DNA from: PALSA-1316 sp964499365 | Lineage (GTDB): Bacteria; Nitrospirota; Thermodesulfovibrionia; Thermodesulfovibrionales; UBA6898 | Direction: 5' to 3' | DNA length: 64,000 nt | Assembly: GCA_964499365.1 (NCBI GenBank) | Contig: CAZCKU010000002.1 | Location: 186,001-250,000, forward strand | Shown: piece after piece, positions 17,474-25,293 of the stretch | Position numbering within the stretch: the first letter of the stretch is position 1 | Layout of the letters: each line of letters opens with the position of its first letter | The notes under the pieces: model-generated | The model's database searches: none | Seen by the model: only the letters and a program-made list of their open reading frames with translations | Told to the model about the DNA's origin: nothing | Program-made: the position numbers and the translations under genes

Positions 17474-19384
17474 TTACGACACTTCTTCCAGAATATGGGC
17501 GTGTTCCGGCACTGAAATATCTACCGGTGCCGAGTCTTTGGTAGCAGAGGTCTCTGGAAGGCAGAGCTGGACCGGCTTTTTCTTCTTGGAATTTCTGGCT
17601 GCCGAGGTCTTGAGTCTCACGCAGGCAAGATGCAGCCATGCCTTCCCGTGCGCCTCTTCCCTTACCTTGTATTTCTCAATGTCACCAAGCATCCCGAGCC
17701 AGCGGTCAACATCTCTCAACTGAAATACCAACGGTGGCGGCATCGCGGACGGCTTATCGATGCAATGCCTCAGCACAGCCGACTTCTGAGGAGACACCTC
17801 CTTGTCGAGTTCAAGGGGGATCAGTTTCATCTGGATGTCTTTCTCCAGCCTTGGCGGAGCTTCGTTGGATAAAAAGTTGATGATGCAGGATACGAGGATA
17901 CACCCTTTGTCGAGATCCTGAAGCTCTGTGCTCTCCTTAAGCTTCCTGGCGACAGCGATATATTTCATGTACGACCGCGGGGAGATATAGTAGCGGGCCA
18001 GAAGTGCGCCCTCCTTCGTCAGTGAGTAACGGCCGTCTTTTTCGGTCAGGATATTGCACCTGGAGAGGAAATGAAGATACCTCTCAACGGTCTCCTGCAC
18101 CTTTTCAACAGTGGTAAATGTCGCTGCATATGTTCGGCGAAGCATATTGACTACATCCGACTTGTCCGCGAGCCTTGTCGAAAGCACGGTAAGTGTCATG
18201 GACTCTACAGGAAGGGGAATAGTCTTGTCCAGCGCCTGCTTCATGGCATGAAAGAGCTCTATTTTGTCCCCGATGAGATAGGCGGTCGCCTCATCTTTCC
18301 CCCTGCCAGCCCGGCCGAACATCTGGTTGACGTCCACAGTGTCGAGATAGTAAGAACCTCTCCTTGTCCCAAATACGATTACGATATCAGCCGGGGTGTT
18401 CACACCTTCAGACAGCGTGTTTGTGGCAAGTATGGTCTTGATGTTGCCCCTGTTGAACTCGGTAACAAGCCTGTCTTTCTCCTTTTCCTCTATGTCGGCG
18501 CAGTGGAAAGGAGTGACCAAAGACTCTTCAAGACAGAACCCGATCGCCTTGGTAGGAACGAAGACGATGATGCTCGTTCCCTCATGCTTCCGGAGAATCT
18601 CCTTAAGTATGTTTAGCCTGAGAGATTCTCTGCTATAGACATGACCGCTCAGAGTTGGCACAACATTTTTGGGAGGCTTTTTAGGGGCCGGCCCAGCATT
18701 GAAATCATCTGGCGCGTGAATTTTCTCCACTGTCAACCTCGTCCGTCGGTAGTTCGAGATGAACAGGTCGGCTTTGAGCATCTGTGCCAGCTCTCGTTTG
18801 CACGGGAAAGTGCCCGAGGTCAGAAGGACTGTCCCGCCGAGACTGAGGAAGATCGCAATGGCCACGTCGAGTTCGCCACCTCTTGATGCATCCATGATGT
18901 TGTGCGCCTCGTCAACGATCAGGAGAGATCCGTTACACCATTCTTTCTTGGAGCGTACAGCGCTTATGTAGCCTTCGGGCGTGCTCACGATGAAAAACTT
19001 CTCAGCGACATCCTTATCACTACCGGTATTGATGCCGACTATCTTTGCTCCCCATATCTTGACGGAATCACGGTAGAGACTCTTTACGAGCTCTCTGGTC
19101 GGGGCGGTGATGATGATCCTTTTGCCCTCCTCAAGATGAGGTCTTGCGGCAATGTAGTGCACGGCTGTTTTTCCGGTACCGGTGCCGGATTCGACCACTG
19201 TGTTCATGGTCTGGTCATAGTTGTCTTTGAATGCGCTCTGCAGGGGATTGAGGTTTGGAAAAGGGAGGTCTGGATCAGGGCGTACGGGATAATTGTCGTC
19301 TATCTCGAATACCCTTGGCTGCCTCACCTCCGTTTTCCTGCCTCTCCGCATGAAGCGCTTGAGCAGATCCCTTAAAAAGGTCAA
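17474..19384 (-). CDS. Ski2/Hel308-like DEAH helicase, TTG start
   Basis: A 636-residue superfamily 2 helicase. Motifs: S-G-T-G-T-G-K-T at residues 66-73 (Walker A), V-D-E-A-H-N-I (motif II), T-S-G-T-F-P (motif III), T-N-T-L-S-E-G-V-N-T-P-A (motif V) and Q-M-F-G-R-A-G-R (motif VI). The last two are typical of Ski2-like enzymes such as Hel308, which act on forks or RNA. The C-terminal ~250 residues contain a helical region like the winged-helix/ratchet part of that group and a basic tail. The first codon is TTG, overlapping the stop of a 30-codon frame in a TTGA arrangement, which suggests translational coupling. An alternative start is the ATG at residue 12. Confidence 0.88.
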   Translation of the reverse strand: MTFLRDLLKRFMRRGRKTEVRQPRVFEIDDNYPVRPDPDLPFPNLNPLQSAFKDNYDQTMNTVVESGTGTGKTAVHYIAARPHLEEGKRIIITAPTRELVKSLYRDSVKIWGAKIVGINTGSDKDVAEKFFIVSTPEGYISAVRSKKEWCNGSLLIVDEAHNIMDASRGGELDVAIAIFLSLGGTVLLTSGTFPCKRELAQMLKADLFISNYRRTRLTVEKIHAPDDFNAGPAPKKPPKNVVPTLSGHVYSRESLRLNILKEILRKHEGTSIIVFVPTKAIGFCLEESLVTPFHCADIEEKEKDRLVTEFNRGNIKTILATNTLSEGVNTPADIVIVFGTRRGSYYLDTVDVNQMFGRAGRGKDEATAYLIGDKIELFHAMKQALDKTIPLPVESMTLTVLSTRLADKSDVVNMLRRTYAATFTTVEKVQETVERYLHFLSRCNILTEKDGRYSLTKEGALLARYYISPRSYMKYIAVARKLKESTELQDLDKGCILVSCIINFLSNEAPPRLEKDIQMKLIPLELDKEVSPQKSAVLRHCIDKPSAMPPPLVFQLRDVDRWLGMLGDIEKYKVREEAHGKAWLHLACVRLKTSAARNSKKKKPVQLCLPETSATKDSAPVDISVPEHAHILEEVS

Positions 19385-19473
19385 CGCAAATCACTCCCTG
19401 GTCTCATGGCATAGCTCCTTTCTCTTGGAATTTCGTTTTGTTCTATCGTAGCTGGACGATCTAAGATCTTCAT
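19381..19473 (-). CDS. possible 30-aa leader peptide
   Basis: A 30-codon frame starting at the ATG read from 19473, preceded by GGAGATGAGGTGACC, which offers a strong Shine-Dalgarno. It begins MKILDRPATIEQNEIPRERS. Its TGA overlaps the TTG start of the helicase gene, so it may couple translation of the helicase to the upstream message. No family is recognised. Confidence 0.35.
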   Translation of the reverse strand: MKILDRPATIEQNEIPRERSYAMRPGSDLR

Positions 19474-19480
19474 GGTCACC

Positions 19481-20563
19481 TCATCTCCTTTCGGCTGGAC
19501 TATATGGCATGATGTAGCAGACATAATCGCCTGTCTCGGAGCTGACCGACAACGGGCTCTTATCATTGTTGAAACCCACTATGACTTGCCCCTCAGCGTT
19601 CTTCACGGCGTTCTTGAAGGACATCCTGTTTACCTTGATCTTCAGGTCCTCGCCGCTCCACTCAAGGTTTGAGATGTGCTCGATGCAGCAGCCAAAGGGC
19701 TCCCTGAGGACAAACCTGGATGGCTGTTTCTCGTATCCCTTGAACCCCATAATGATAGAGAGTTCGTTGGAGATGGCCGGGCCTTCGAGCATCGCCATGA
19801 ACTCTTCTTTTGATCCTCTGAGAAAAGTCTTCCAGTCTTTCCGAAGGACCTCTTTATAATCGGGAAAGCTGTGCGTGTACTCGGGAAGGTATATGTCGAT
19901 CATGATCTCACCGCTAACGGATATGCCGATAGCGTTCTTGTAGAACGAGAGTGTCGCAAGATCTCCTTCAACCTCGGTCACGATACTCGCGCCGCTCGTT
20001 GGAAGTCTGAAGTTCCCGGTGTAAGGGGCCCCTTTGCTGATGCTGTACATTGCCATTATCCTGCGGTCGCAAGCGACGGCACGCATATAGTCCATACCGC
20101 ACTCAAGAAAGATTGCACGGTAGTCGTAATGGACCTCTTCATCGCTTGAGGCAAAAAGGACCCTTTTGAAGAGCTTCTTTATCTCGGAAAGATCCACGGT
20201 AACGCTTCCTATGTGTGTGTCAGCGGGAGGGGCTACGACCTCATATTCCTTGATGACCGGTATCAATACGGCGCTTTTGCCGTCAGTAAGTGTTATGCCG
20301 CTTCTTTGACGCATAACTGTTACCACATCGCCCACGCAGGCAAACAGTGGGCAATACTTATTGAGGATCATAGCCTCACCGGGATGGACAACCTCGGCGG
20401 AGAAGGAAATAAAGACTTTCTTTATTCCGTCAAAGAACAGGACACTGACACTCTGCGTTTCCTGGTCGGCTTTGAAAGTGAGTGTAGTCTCGTTATCGTC
20501 CTTTCTCATCCTGAGCAGCCTTCCGGTTTTTCTGAGGAAGCCTCCGTTTATACTGAATTTCAT
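19481..20563 (-). CDS. second, divergent DnaN-like sliding clamp
   Basis: A 360-residue protein of clamp length. Two regions match the beta-clamp fold although overall similarity is low: D-Y-M-R-A-V-A-C-D-R-R-I-M-A-M (near residue 160), equivalent to the L-x-x-V-A-T-D-G-H-R-L-A core, and the C-terminal run V-I-V-G-F-N-N-D-K-S-P-L-S-V, then Y-V-C-Y-I-M-P, equivalent to the clamp's final V-x-M-P-M-R. The last residues are extended beyond the normal end. GAAGGAGG precedes the ATG. It is directly downstream of the sigma factor gene, which recalls T4, where the clamp and a sigma-like factor jointly activate late promoters. Clamp identity is inferred from partial motifs and length. Confidence 0.75.
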   Translation of the reverse strand: MKFSINGGFLRKTGRLLRMRKDDNETTLTFKADQETQSVSVLFFDGIKKVFISFSAEVVHPGEAMILNKYCPLFACVGDVVTVMRQRSGITLTDGKSAVLIPVIKEYEVVAPPADTHIGSVTVDLSEIKKLFKRVLFASSDEEVHYDYRAIFLECGMDYMRAVACDRRIMAMYSISKGAPYTGNFRLPTSGASIVTEVEGDLATLSFYKNAIGISVSGEIMIDIYLPEYTHSFPDYKEVLRKDWKTFLRGSKEEFMAMLEGPAISNELSIIMGFKGYEKQPSRFVLREPFGCCIEHISNLEWSGEDLKIKVNRMSFKNAVKNAEGQVIVGFNNDKSPLSVSSETGDYVCYIMPYSPAERR

Positions 20564-20660
20564 ATGTCACCTCCTTCACTACCCCCAGCCTGTTCACGGA
20601 CATGCAAAGGCACAGGGAATTTTCGTTAGATAGATGGGTTGTGTGATCGTCAGGAAAGGC

Positions 20661-21275
20661 TTATACAGAGAGTTTTTTTCTGAGAAGCGAGAGGGCTTTC
20701 TTTTCCAGCTGCTCGGCCCTCTGACGAGTCACTCCGAAGACTTTTCCGATGTCATCGAAAGACATATCGTCGGAATATCTCATCCTTATGACTTCCTGAA
20801 GACGTGTGGGCAGGTTCTTTACGGATTGCCGTATCTCCTCTCTGAGGGCCTCATCGAAAGGCGTTGGACAATGTGACGGGATAGCCTCATAGATTGATGG
20901 CGATTCATCGTCACCCCCGGCATTGGCCAGGATGGAAGGCGCATCGAGTGAAATCTGCTCCTCGCTTTCGAGTCCGCTCTTTTCCATCATGCGCCACCTG
21001 ATGAGGTTATAGCAGTAGGTACTCAACTTGGAGCCTTGTTTTACATCCTTGTACCTGTCGAGCGCGTCATAAAGGGCAAGGTATCCGGTCTGCAGAAGAT
21101 CCTCCATTTCAAGTCTGCTGCCGAACTGGAGACACCGGCCGGCAAGAAGCACAATCATTTTCTTGTACTTCATGCCTAACTCCTCGACGAAGCGGCTGTT
21201 CCACAGACCGCGGGACTCAAGCACTGTTTTCATTTCATCCTCTGTGTTTTTGAATAGTTTCTTCTTTCTGAGCAT
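20661..21275 (-). CDS. sigma-70 family RNA polymerase sigma factor
   Basis: A 204-residue sigma factor. Region 2 spans roughly residues 45-105, with D-L-L-Q-T-G-Y-L-A-L-Y-D-A-L-D-R-Y and the promoter-melting segment S-T-Y-C-Y-N-L-I-R-W-R-M. A short acidic linker replaces most of region 3. Region 4 (residues ~145-204) has L-P-T-R-L-Q-E-V-I-R-M-R-Y and the -35-recognition helix V-T-R-Q-R-A-E-Q-L-E-K-K-A-L, close to primary-sigma region 4.2. It binds core RNA polymerase and directs it to specific promoters. AAGAGGTG stands before the ATG. The next gene downstream codes for the divergent clamp. The same element also codes for an RNA polymerase beta' subunit. Confidence 0.92.
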   Translation of the reverse strand: MLRKKKLFKNTEDEMKTVLESRGLWNSRFVEELGMKYKKMIVLLAGRCLQFGSRLEMEDLLQTGYLALYDALDRYKDVKQGSKLSTYCYNLIRWRMMEKSGLESEEQISLDAPSILANAGGDDESPSIYEAIPSHCPTPFDEALREEIRQSVKNLPTRLQEVIRMRYSDDMSFDDIGKVFGVTRQRAEQLEKKALSLLRKKLSV

Positions 21276-21286
21276 TTTTCACCTCT

Positions 21287-21493
21287 TTAATTTCCGCTGA
21301 AGTAAACGTCGGGGAGAAAGGGCAGAAGCGGGGATACGCATTGTCTGGCTTCAAAACCGTTGCTCCTCAGGTATTTAGAGAAGCAGCAACAATCGTCGGA
21401 GCCGGTCTTCTTGTAGAGTGTCCAGAGCTTCCTCGCTTGCTCATCCGTAGCATCTGTACATACGAATCTCTTTTCATCGAAAAATACCGTCAT
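21287..21493 (-). CDS. small cysteine-rich hypothetical protein, 68 aa
   Basis: A 68-residue protein immediately upstream of the sigma factor gene (11 bases apart), probably translated from the same message. AAGGAGG precedes the ATG. A consecutive C-C-C near residue 35 and another C in R-Q-C suggest redox or metal chemistry, but no family is recognised. Its place invites the idea of a sigma regulator, which nothing in the sequence confirms. Confidence 0.6.
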   Translation of the reverse strand: MTVFFDEKRFVCTDATDEQARKLWTLYKKTGSDDCCCFSKYLRSNGFEARQCVSPLLPFLPDVYFSGN

Positions 21494-21686
21494 GTCGATG
21501 ACCTCCTTGTGTAGGTTCTTTCATGCTGCTTTCCTTTCTGTAATCTTGTTTTAAACAAACAGAAGGCATCACTGCGGCTAAGGAATTGAATCTTAGAAGC
21601 GGGTTATCTCGCGGCTGGAAGGGACGGGAATGTCTCTGGCTGGTATATCTGCTGCCAATTGCGGATATAGAGGAAGTCGTGAACTA

Positions 21687-21971
21687 CTATGGGTTCTGCT
21701 TCTGTGGCGCAGGCTGATGAGGGCCTTGATTGATGTATGCCTCCCTCATCATCTTCTCTTTGATCCTTTTCACCTCTTCATAGTTCTGCACCTTTATGCA
21801 GGACGGACAGTCTACAGCGGTATCAGCACCCTTGCCAGCCTCAAGACCCCCGGTAATTGTGCCGATACCATATCCGATCGCTGAGCCTACTGCGGCAGCG
21901 CAACCGATATTCATGAGAAGCATTCCGGTCAATAGGACCCTAAATACATTGATAAATATGCGTTTTGTCAT
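21687..21971 (-). CDS. small lipoprotein with Gly-rich segment
   Basis: A 94-residue predicted lipoprotein. The N-terminus is basic then hydrophobic and ends in a lipobox L-M-N-I-G-C near residue 24, followed by an Ala/Gly-rich stretch (G-S-A-I-G-Y-G-I-G-T) typical of small membrane-inserting lipoproteins, a C-P-S-C pair, and a charged Pro-rich tail. It follows the CsgG-like gene by 18 bases, so the two probably act together at the outer membrane. Function unknown. Confidence 0.7.
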   Translation of the reverse strand: MTKRIFINVFRVLLTGMLLMNIGCAAAVGSAIGYGIGTITGGLEAGKGADTAVDCPSCIKVQNYEEVKRIKEKMMREAYINQGPHQPAPQKQNP

Positions 21972-21989
21972 GAAATAGCTCCTCCTTAG

Positions 21990-22820
21990 TTAATTGATTT
22001 CGTTCTGTCCCGTAGCTTTGGATGGCGCAGAATCTGATTTTTCCTTGGCCTGCTCGGGTATAGTCTGCCTTATTGGCAGGGCTGTCGAGGTAGTAGTCTT
22101 ATACTGTTGGATGTTTTCTACGATGTCGATCGCCGCGCGTATGATTACATCTCGGGCGACTTCCTCGATGGGAGTACCCTTCAGAGAGCTATATATCCCT
22201 CCGAAACCCACTCCGCTAAAGCCAACTCCGGTGCCTATGCCGACTCCGGTCTTCTCGTTGCTACCTTCATAGGTATTGGTGAAGATTATCCTGCCGGTTG
22301 AGATATGAATGAGACGGATGTCCAGGGCGATGGAGACCTTTGTCTTTTTAATGTCAACCGAAGATAACACCGGAAGGATGCCTCCTCCGAGATTTGTGTT
22401 GGACTTTTCGACCTTGATGGAGTTAACTGACCCCATTATCAGGTAATCAGCCGGAGTAATATTGATAGATGGGCCTGCAGGAGTCATTTCCTTTCTGAGC
22501 AGTTCCATCCCCTCCCTCTCCAAGATATCCACACAGCCCGTTTTCTTAAGCGCCGTCAAAAGCATATCGGCCATGCCATCTCCGATGCCCTCAACAGACG
22601 GCTGACCACTCAAGGAAAGCAAACCCTGGATAAAGGCATTCTGCGGGGTCTGGTCTTTATTGCAAGTGGCTGCCTTGCAAAGAACCTTGCCTACCATCAC
22701 CGTCCCGGCAGGTGAGCTGCATTTCTGGATGATATAGGCCCTTTCTGTCACAACGGTATCCTCAGCAAATGACGGTACCACAAAAAGCATGCAGAGGATT
22801 AAAACAACTGACTTTTTCAT
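21990..22820 (-). CDS. CsgG/HfaB-like secretion-channel family protein
   Basis: A 276-residue exported protein. The start at the ATG read from 22820 gives a clean signal peptide (MKKSVVLILCMLFVVPSFA) and has AAGGAGA upstream; the longer open frame is not used. The mature part has the CsgG-like order: conserved A-D-Y-L-I-M-G-S-V, then an alternating beta region (K-V-S-I-A-L-D-I-R-L-I, G-R-I-I-F-T-N-T-Y), a Gly-rich segment and an A-x-D-I-V-E-N-I helix. CsgG proteins form outer-membrane pores for amyloid or adhesin export. No lipidated cysteine is seen, unlike CsgG. It is followed by a small lipoprotein gene. Confidence 0.7.
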   Translation of the reverse strand: MKKSVVLILCMLFVVPSFAEDTVVTERAYIIQKCSSPAGTVMVGKVLCKAATCNKDQTPQNAFIQGLLSLSGQPSVEGIGDGMADMLLTALKKTGCVDILEREGMELLRKEMTPAGPSINITPADYLIMGSVNSIKVEKSNTNLGGGILPVLSSVDIKKTKVSIALDIRLIHISTGRIIFTNTYEGSNEKTGVGIGTGVGFSGVGFGGIYSSLKGTPIEEVARDVIIRAAIDIVENIQQYKTTTSTALPIRQTIPEQAKEKSDSAPSKATGQNEIN

Positions 22821-22878
22821 TGAAATCTCCTTCAAAAGGTTATTTATTGTTTGAAATGAAAAGAATCCTTGCGCTGGT

Positions 22879-23223
22879 TTAAGGTGCTTCCTCGTAGAGA
22901 ACATTTCTGGAATATTTACCGTCCCTGACCTCGTGGAGAACACGCTTGTTGCCCTTATTGGCGGTCCCGTCCAGTATTATTTCATCCGTCATCTCCATAG
23001 GGACTGTTATGCCGAACTCGTCAAGAACATTCCTGAAACGATCAAATGACTTCGGGTGTGATTCCGTCATATCGAGATTGCTGAACAGATACGGTTCGTC
23101 GTCCCGATCTCCATGACCGATTCTCTCGATTACCAGAAAGAAACCTTGCAGTGGACGGTCCCAGCCAGCCAAGACTTCTATCTTCTGACCTTTTAGCGTG
23201 GTTTTGAACACATGTTGTGACAT
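22879..23223 (-). CDS. hypothetical protein, 114 aa
   Basis: A soluble 114-residue protein beginning MSQHVFKTTLKGQKIEVLAG and continuing W-D-R-P-L-Q-G-F-F-L-V-I. This opening recalls conserved plasmid-borne proteins of unknown function. The rest is acidic. A purine-rich AGGAAGGGG precedes the ATG. No catalytic motif is seen. Confidence 0.65.
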   Translation of the reverse strand: MSQHVFKTTLKGQKIEVLAGWDRPLQGFFLVIERIGHGDRDDEPYLFSNLDMTESHPKSFDRFRNVLDEFGITVPMEMTDEIILDGTANKGNKRVLHEVRDGKYSRNVLYEEAP

Positions 23224-23326
23224 CCCCTTCCTACCTTTCTTCCGAAATATCGGATTTAAATTTACTTACATTGCATATTACGGTTACCGTGCCAAACTAC
23301 GCCCTTCCGCCCATTGATGAGTCTCG

Positions 23327-23605
23327 TTAGTCTTTCTTGATTCTTTTGACTCGGGGGCACCGGCTCCATCCTCCTCGGGAAGCGCAGATGTAACACTGAA
23401 TTGATATCTCCATGGGCTTTCGGTCATGCATCCTGCACTCGTTCATTAATTTGTTGACGACAAGAACGATTCTGACCTTAGCTCTAAAGAGGAATTTCTG
23501 AACGTAGCCGATGACCTTTCTTGGACTTGCCGCGGCGATAGACTTCACAAGTGCTGGAATAAGGGGACAGGAGAGCGAACTGATAACCAGATCATACTCT
23601 GTCAT
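23327..23605 (-). CDS. small hypothetical protein, 92 aa
   Basis: The start is placed at the ATG read from 23605, with AAGGAGA upstream, because a longer reading would overrun the neighbouring gene. The product begins MTEYDLVISSLSCPLIPALV and has a basic C-terminal half with C-Y-I-C and a further C near R-C-P, which could form a metal site. No family is recognised. It follows the 84-residue gene by 20 bases. Confidence 0.5.
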   Translation of the reverse strand: MTEYDLVISSLSCPLIPALVKSIAAASPRKVIGYVQKFLFRAKVRIVLVVNKLMNECRMHDRKPMEISIQCYICASRGGWSRCPRVKRIKKD

Positions 23606-23625
23606 CGTGATATCTCCTTGCTGTG

Positions 23626-23880
23626 CTATGCGTAATACTCGACTGCCAGAAGGGTATTTTTTCTCGGCATCCTCCTCAACCACCGGTGCTTCCTGCATAG
23701 TTCGTACTCCTTTCGATTAGAGAGAATACTGTGCTCATGGATACCCTTACAGCCGCAGGCAAAAACATTCACGGTGACATTTGCTTCCTCGCGGCAGAGT
23801 GTCTGGGGACCCTCAAATGCTGAACTCCAGAAAGTCTGAGTAGGATTGCCTGCTCTTTCGATATATGTTGCTTTTGTCAT
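23626..23880 (-). CDS. small cysteine-containing protein, 84 aa
   Basis: An 84-residue protein starting at the ATG read from 23880 with GAGGTG just upstream. It has a C-G-C pair and other cysteines, and a basic C-terminal half (R-K-H-R-W-L-R-R). No family is recognised. Its 5' region carries one of the three conserved non-coding blocks described separately, about 60 bases upstream of the start. Confidence 0.55.
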   Translation of the reverse strand: MTKATYIERAGNPTQTFWSSAFEGPQTLCREEANVTVNVFACGCKGIHEHSILSNRKEYELCRKHRWLRRMPRKNTLLAVEYYA

Positions 23881-23911
23881 AGTTCACCTCATTATTGATT
23901 TGGTTTCGGCA

Positions 23912-23995
23912 TACATCACTTTTTTTGCTGGAGATGGAAGTTTAGAAACCACCATTACGCCAGAGAAGATAAGCCGACATGCCCTTCTCAGTCGT
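23912..23995 (-). repeat. conserved upstream block, copy A
   Basis: The most divergent of three related non-coding blocks. Read on the plus strand it has TACATCACTTTTTT, then GTTTAGAAAC at 23940, then GATAAGCCGACATGCC and TCGTA. The same elements occur in the same order and at similar spacing in copies B and C. It ends about 30 bases before the ATG of the 84-residue minus-strand gene, so it may be a promoter/operator or a leader RNA. Confidence 0.45.
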
Positions 23996-24064
23996 ACTTT
24001 GGGGAGCAATAGATTCCTGCTGTTAGATCACGGAGCTGAGGCAGGGACTGCAGAATGATTCGTG

Positions 24065-24193
24065 TTAATAATCCCTCGTCTTCTTCCTGCACTCCTTTTT
24101 CTTGCATTCTTTCTTTTTGTCCAGGAAGGTGCGATTCCGGAAAAGCGTTACGACTTCATGTCCTGCTGATACCTTGAGTACTTTCTTCACCAT
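24065..24193 (-). CDS. very basic 42-aa peptide
   Basis: A 43-codon frame read from the ATG at 24193, with AAAGGAG about 10 bases upstream. The peptide begins MVKKVLKVSAGHEVVTLFRN and ends in a lysine-rich stretch containing two cysteines (E-C-K-K-K-E-C). It follows the 85-residue gene by 17 bases and is probably co-translated. The charge suggests nucleic-acid binding, without further support. Confidence 0.5.
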   Translation of the reverse strand: MVKKVLKVSAGHEVVTLFRNRTFLDKKKECKKKECRKKTRDY

Positions 24194-24210
24194 CTCTCTC
24201 ATCTCCTTTC

Positions 24211-24468
24211 TCAGCAGAAGATCTGTCTGAGTTGAACTGTCTCGGCTTTGATCTTCTCCTTGGTTTCATCGCCAAGATAGAGAACGACGAGTTCGGCAAA
24301 GTCGCTGGCGTCTTCAAGCCAGAGAGAGTAGCGATCTCTATCAATATTGAACTTCCTGCAAAAGTATCCGACAAAGTCAACCTTCTTGCCGATTTCACTG
24401 AAGATTCGGGTAAAATCGTTGATCTCGCTCTGAAGTCTTTTGAACGTCGGAATTGTTCCGGTATGCAT
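24211..24468 (-). CDS. hypothetical protein, 85 aa
   Basis: An 85-residue mixed-charge protein, likely helical, read from the ATG at 24468 with CGGAGG upstream. It contains F-K-R-L-Q-S-E-I-N-D-F-T-R-I-F and L-W-L-E-D-A-S-D-F-A-E-L-V-V-L-Y-L-G. No family is recognised. It and the downstream 42-residue gene probably form one transcription unit. Confidence 0.6.
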   Translation of the reverse strand: MHTGTIPTFKRLQSEINDFTRIFSEIGKKVDFVGYFCRKFNIDRDRYSLWLEDASDFAELVVLYLGDETKEKIKAETVQLRQIFC

Positions 24469-24556
24469 AGAAACCTCCGTTTAGCTATGAAAGCGCGGTA
24501 GCATAAACTGCCGCCAACGCACTTTTTAGGGGTTAATACGTGGAAAGAGAGCAATC

Positions 24557-24757
24557 TTATAAAGAGAATATGTCGTATCTGTTGCGGAGCTTCTTCGTAT
24601 ACCCATCATCACTAATCACTGTGACATCAGCTGCTACCGTGTCTTTCCCTATTCTGAGATTTGTCACTCTTACGTCAGAATGATTGATGTCCCTTTGATA
24701 GCGCTCGCAGATCTCGATAGCCTTGCGAAGATTGTCTTTGGTGCATTTGCTTGCCAT
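24557..24757 (-). CDS. small hypothetical protein, 66 aa
   Basis: The start at the ATG read from 24757 has AAGGAGA upstream, giving a compact alpha/beta-looking protein beginning MASKCTKDNLRKAIEICERY and ending R-Y-D-I-F-S-L. A longer frame to the right has no ribosome binding site and was rejected. No family is recognised. Confidence 0.55.
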   Translation of the reverse strand: MASKCTKDNLRKAIEICERYQRDINHSDVRVTNLRIGKDTVAADVTVISDDGYTKKLRNRYDIFSL

Positions 24758-24890
24758 GTTTTTCTCCTTGTAGGTTATTTTGCCGGGCATAAATCTGCCT
24801 GAAACAGGTAGCCGGCGGGTTAAACGTTGCGTGATATCTTCAGCTTCTCGTGATACATCAAGTGTCTGAGGCAGGGTCTGTGAGTGAGGT

Positions 24891-25121
24891 TCAGCAGTTT
24901 GCAATACGAACAAAAACGGTAGCGGCGGTAACATTCCTTCTTACCGAGAATGAAAGATTGTCCATCAGGAGATAGGTAGAGGGTCTGTCTTCGTTAACGC
25001 CAAAAAGTTTTGCGGCACGGTCGTGCGATATTTCGGTCTGAACTCCTTTCGATAGCCTCTGGGCATCAACTCCACCGAACCATCTTGAAAGCTGACTGGA
25101 TGCTGTTCTCGTTGCGTTCAT
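24891..25121 (-). CDS. small hypothetical protein, 76 aa
   Basis: A 76-residue protein read from the ATG at 25121, preceded by CGGAGGTCC. It begins MNATRTASSQLSRWFGGVDA; the last third is beta-rich (S-F-S-V-R-R-N-V-T-A-A-T-V-F-V-R-I). No family is recognised. Copy B of the conserved upstream block lies about 30-110 bases upstream. Confidence 0.55.
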   Translation of the reverse strand: MNATRTASSQLSRWFGGVDAQRLSKGVQTEISHDRAAKLFGVNEDRPSTYLLMDNLSFSVRRNVTAATVFVRIANC

Positions 25122-25148
25122 ATGGACCTCCGAACGTTTTTTTCCAAG

Positions 25149-25232
25149 CTACATCACCTTTGACCAGGGTTTAGGACTGGTATGGCAAGACGATCCTTCG
25201 AGTAAGTTGGCATACCTCTAAGGAGTCGTATG
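25149..25232 (-). repeat. conserved upstream block, copy B
   Basis: On the plus strand it reads CTACATCACC, then CCAGGGTTTAGGACTGG (a short inverted repeat CCAG/CTGG), then GAGTAAGTTGGCATACC and a final GAGTCGTA. The first 32 bases match copy C at all but about five or six positions. It lies directly upstream of the 76-residue minus-strand gene. Confidence 0.55.
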
Positions 25233-25293
25233 AGGGGATAAATCGGACGTGATACTACGAAACGTGCAATGGGAAAGCGTGTAAAGCGGGGTA

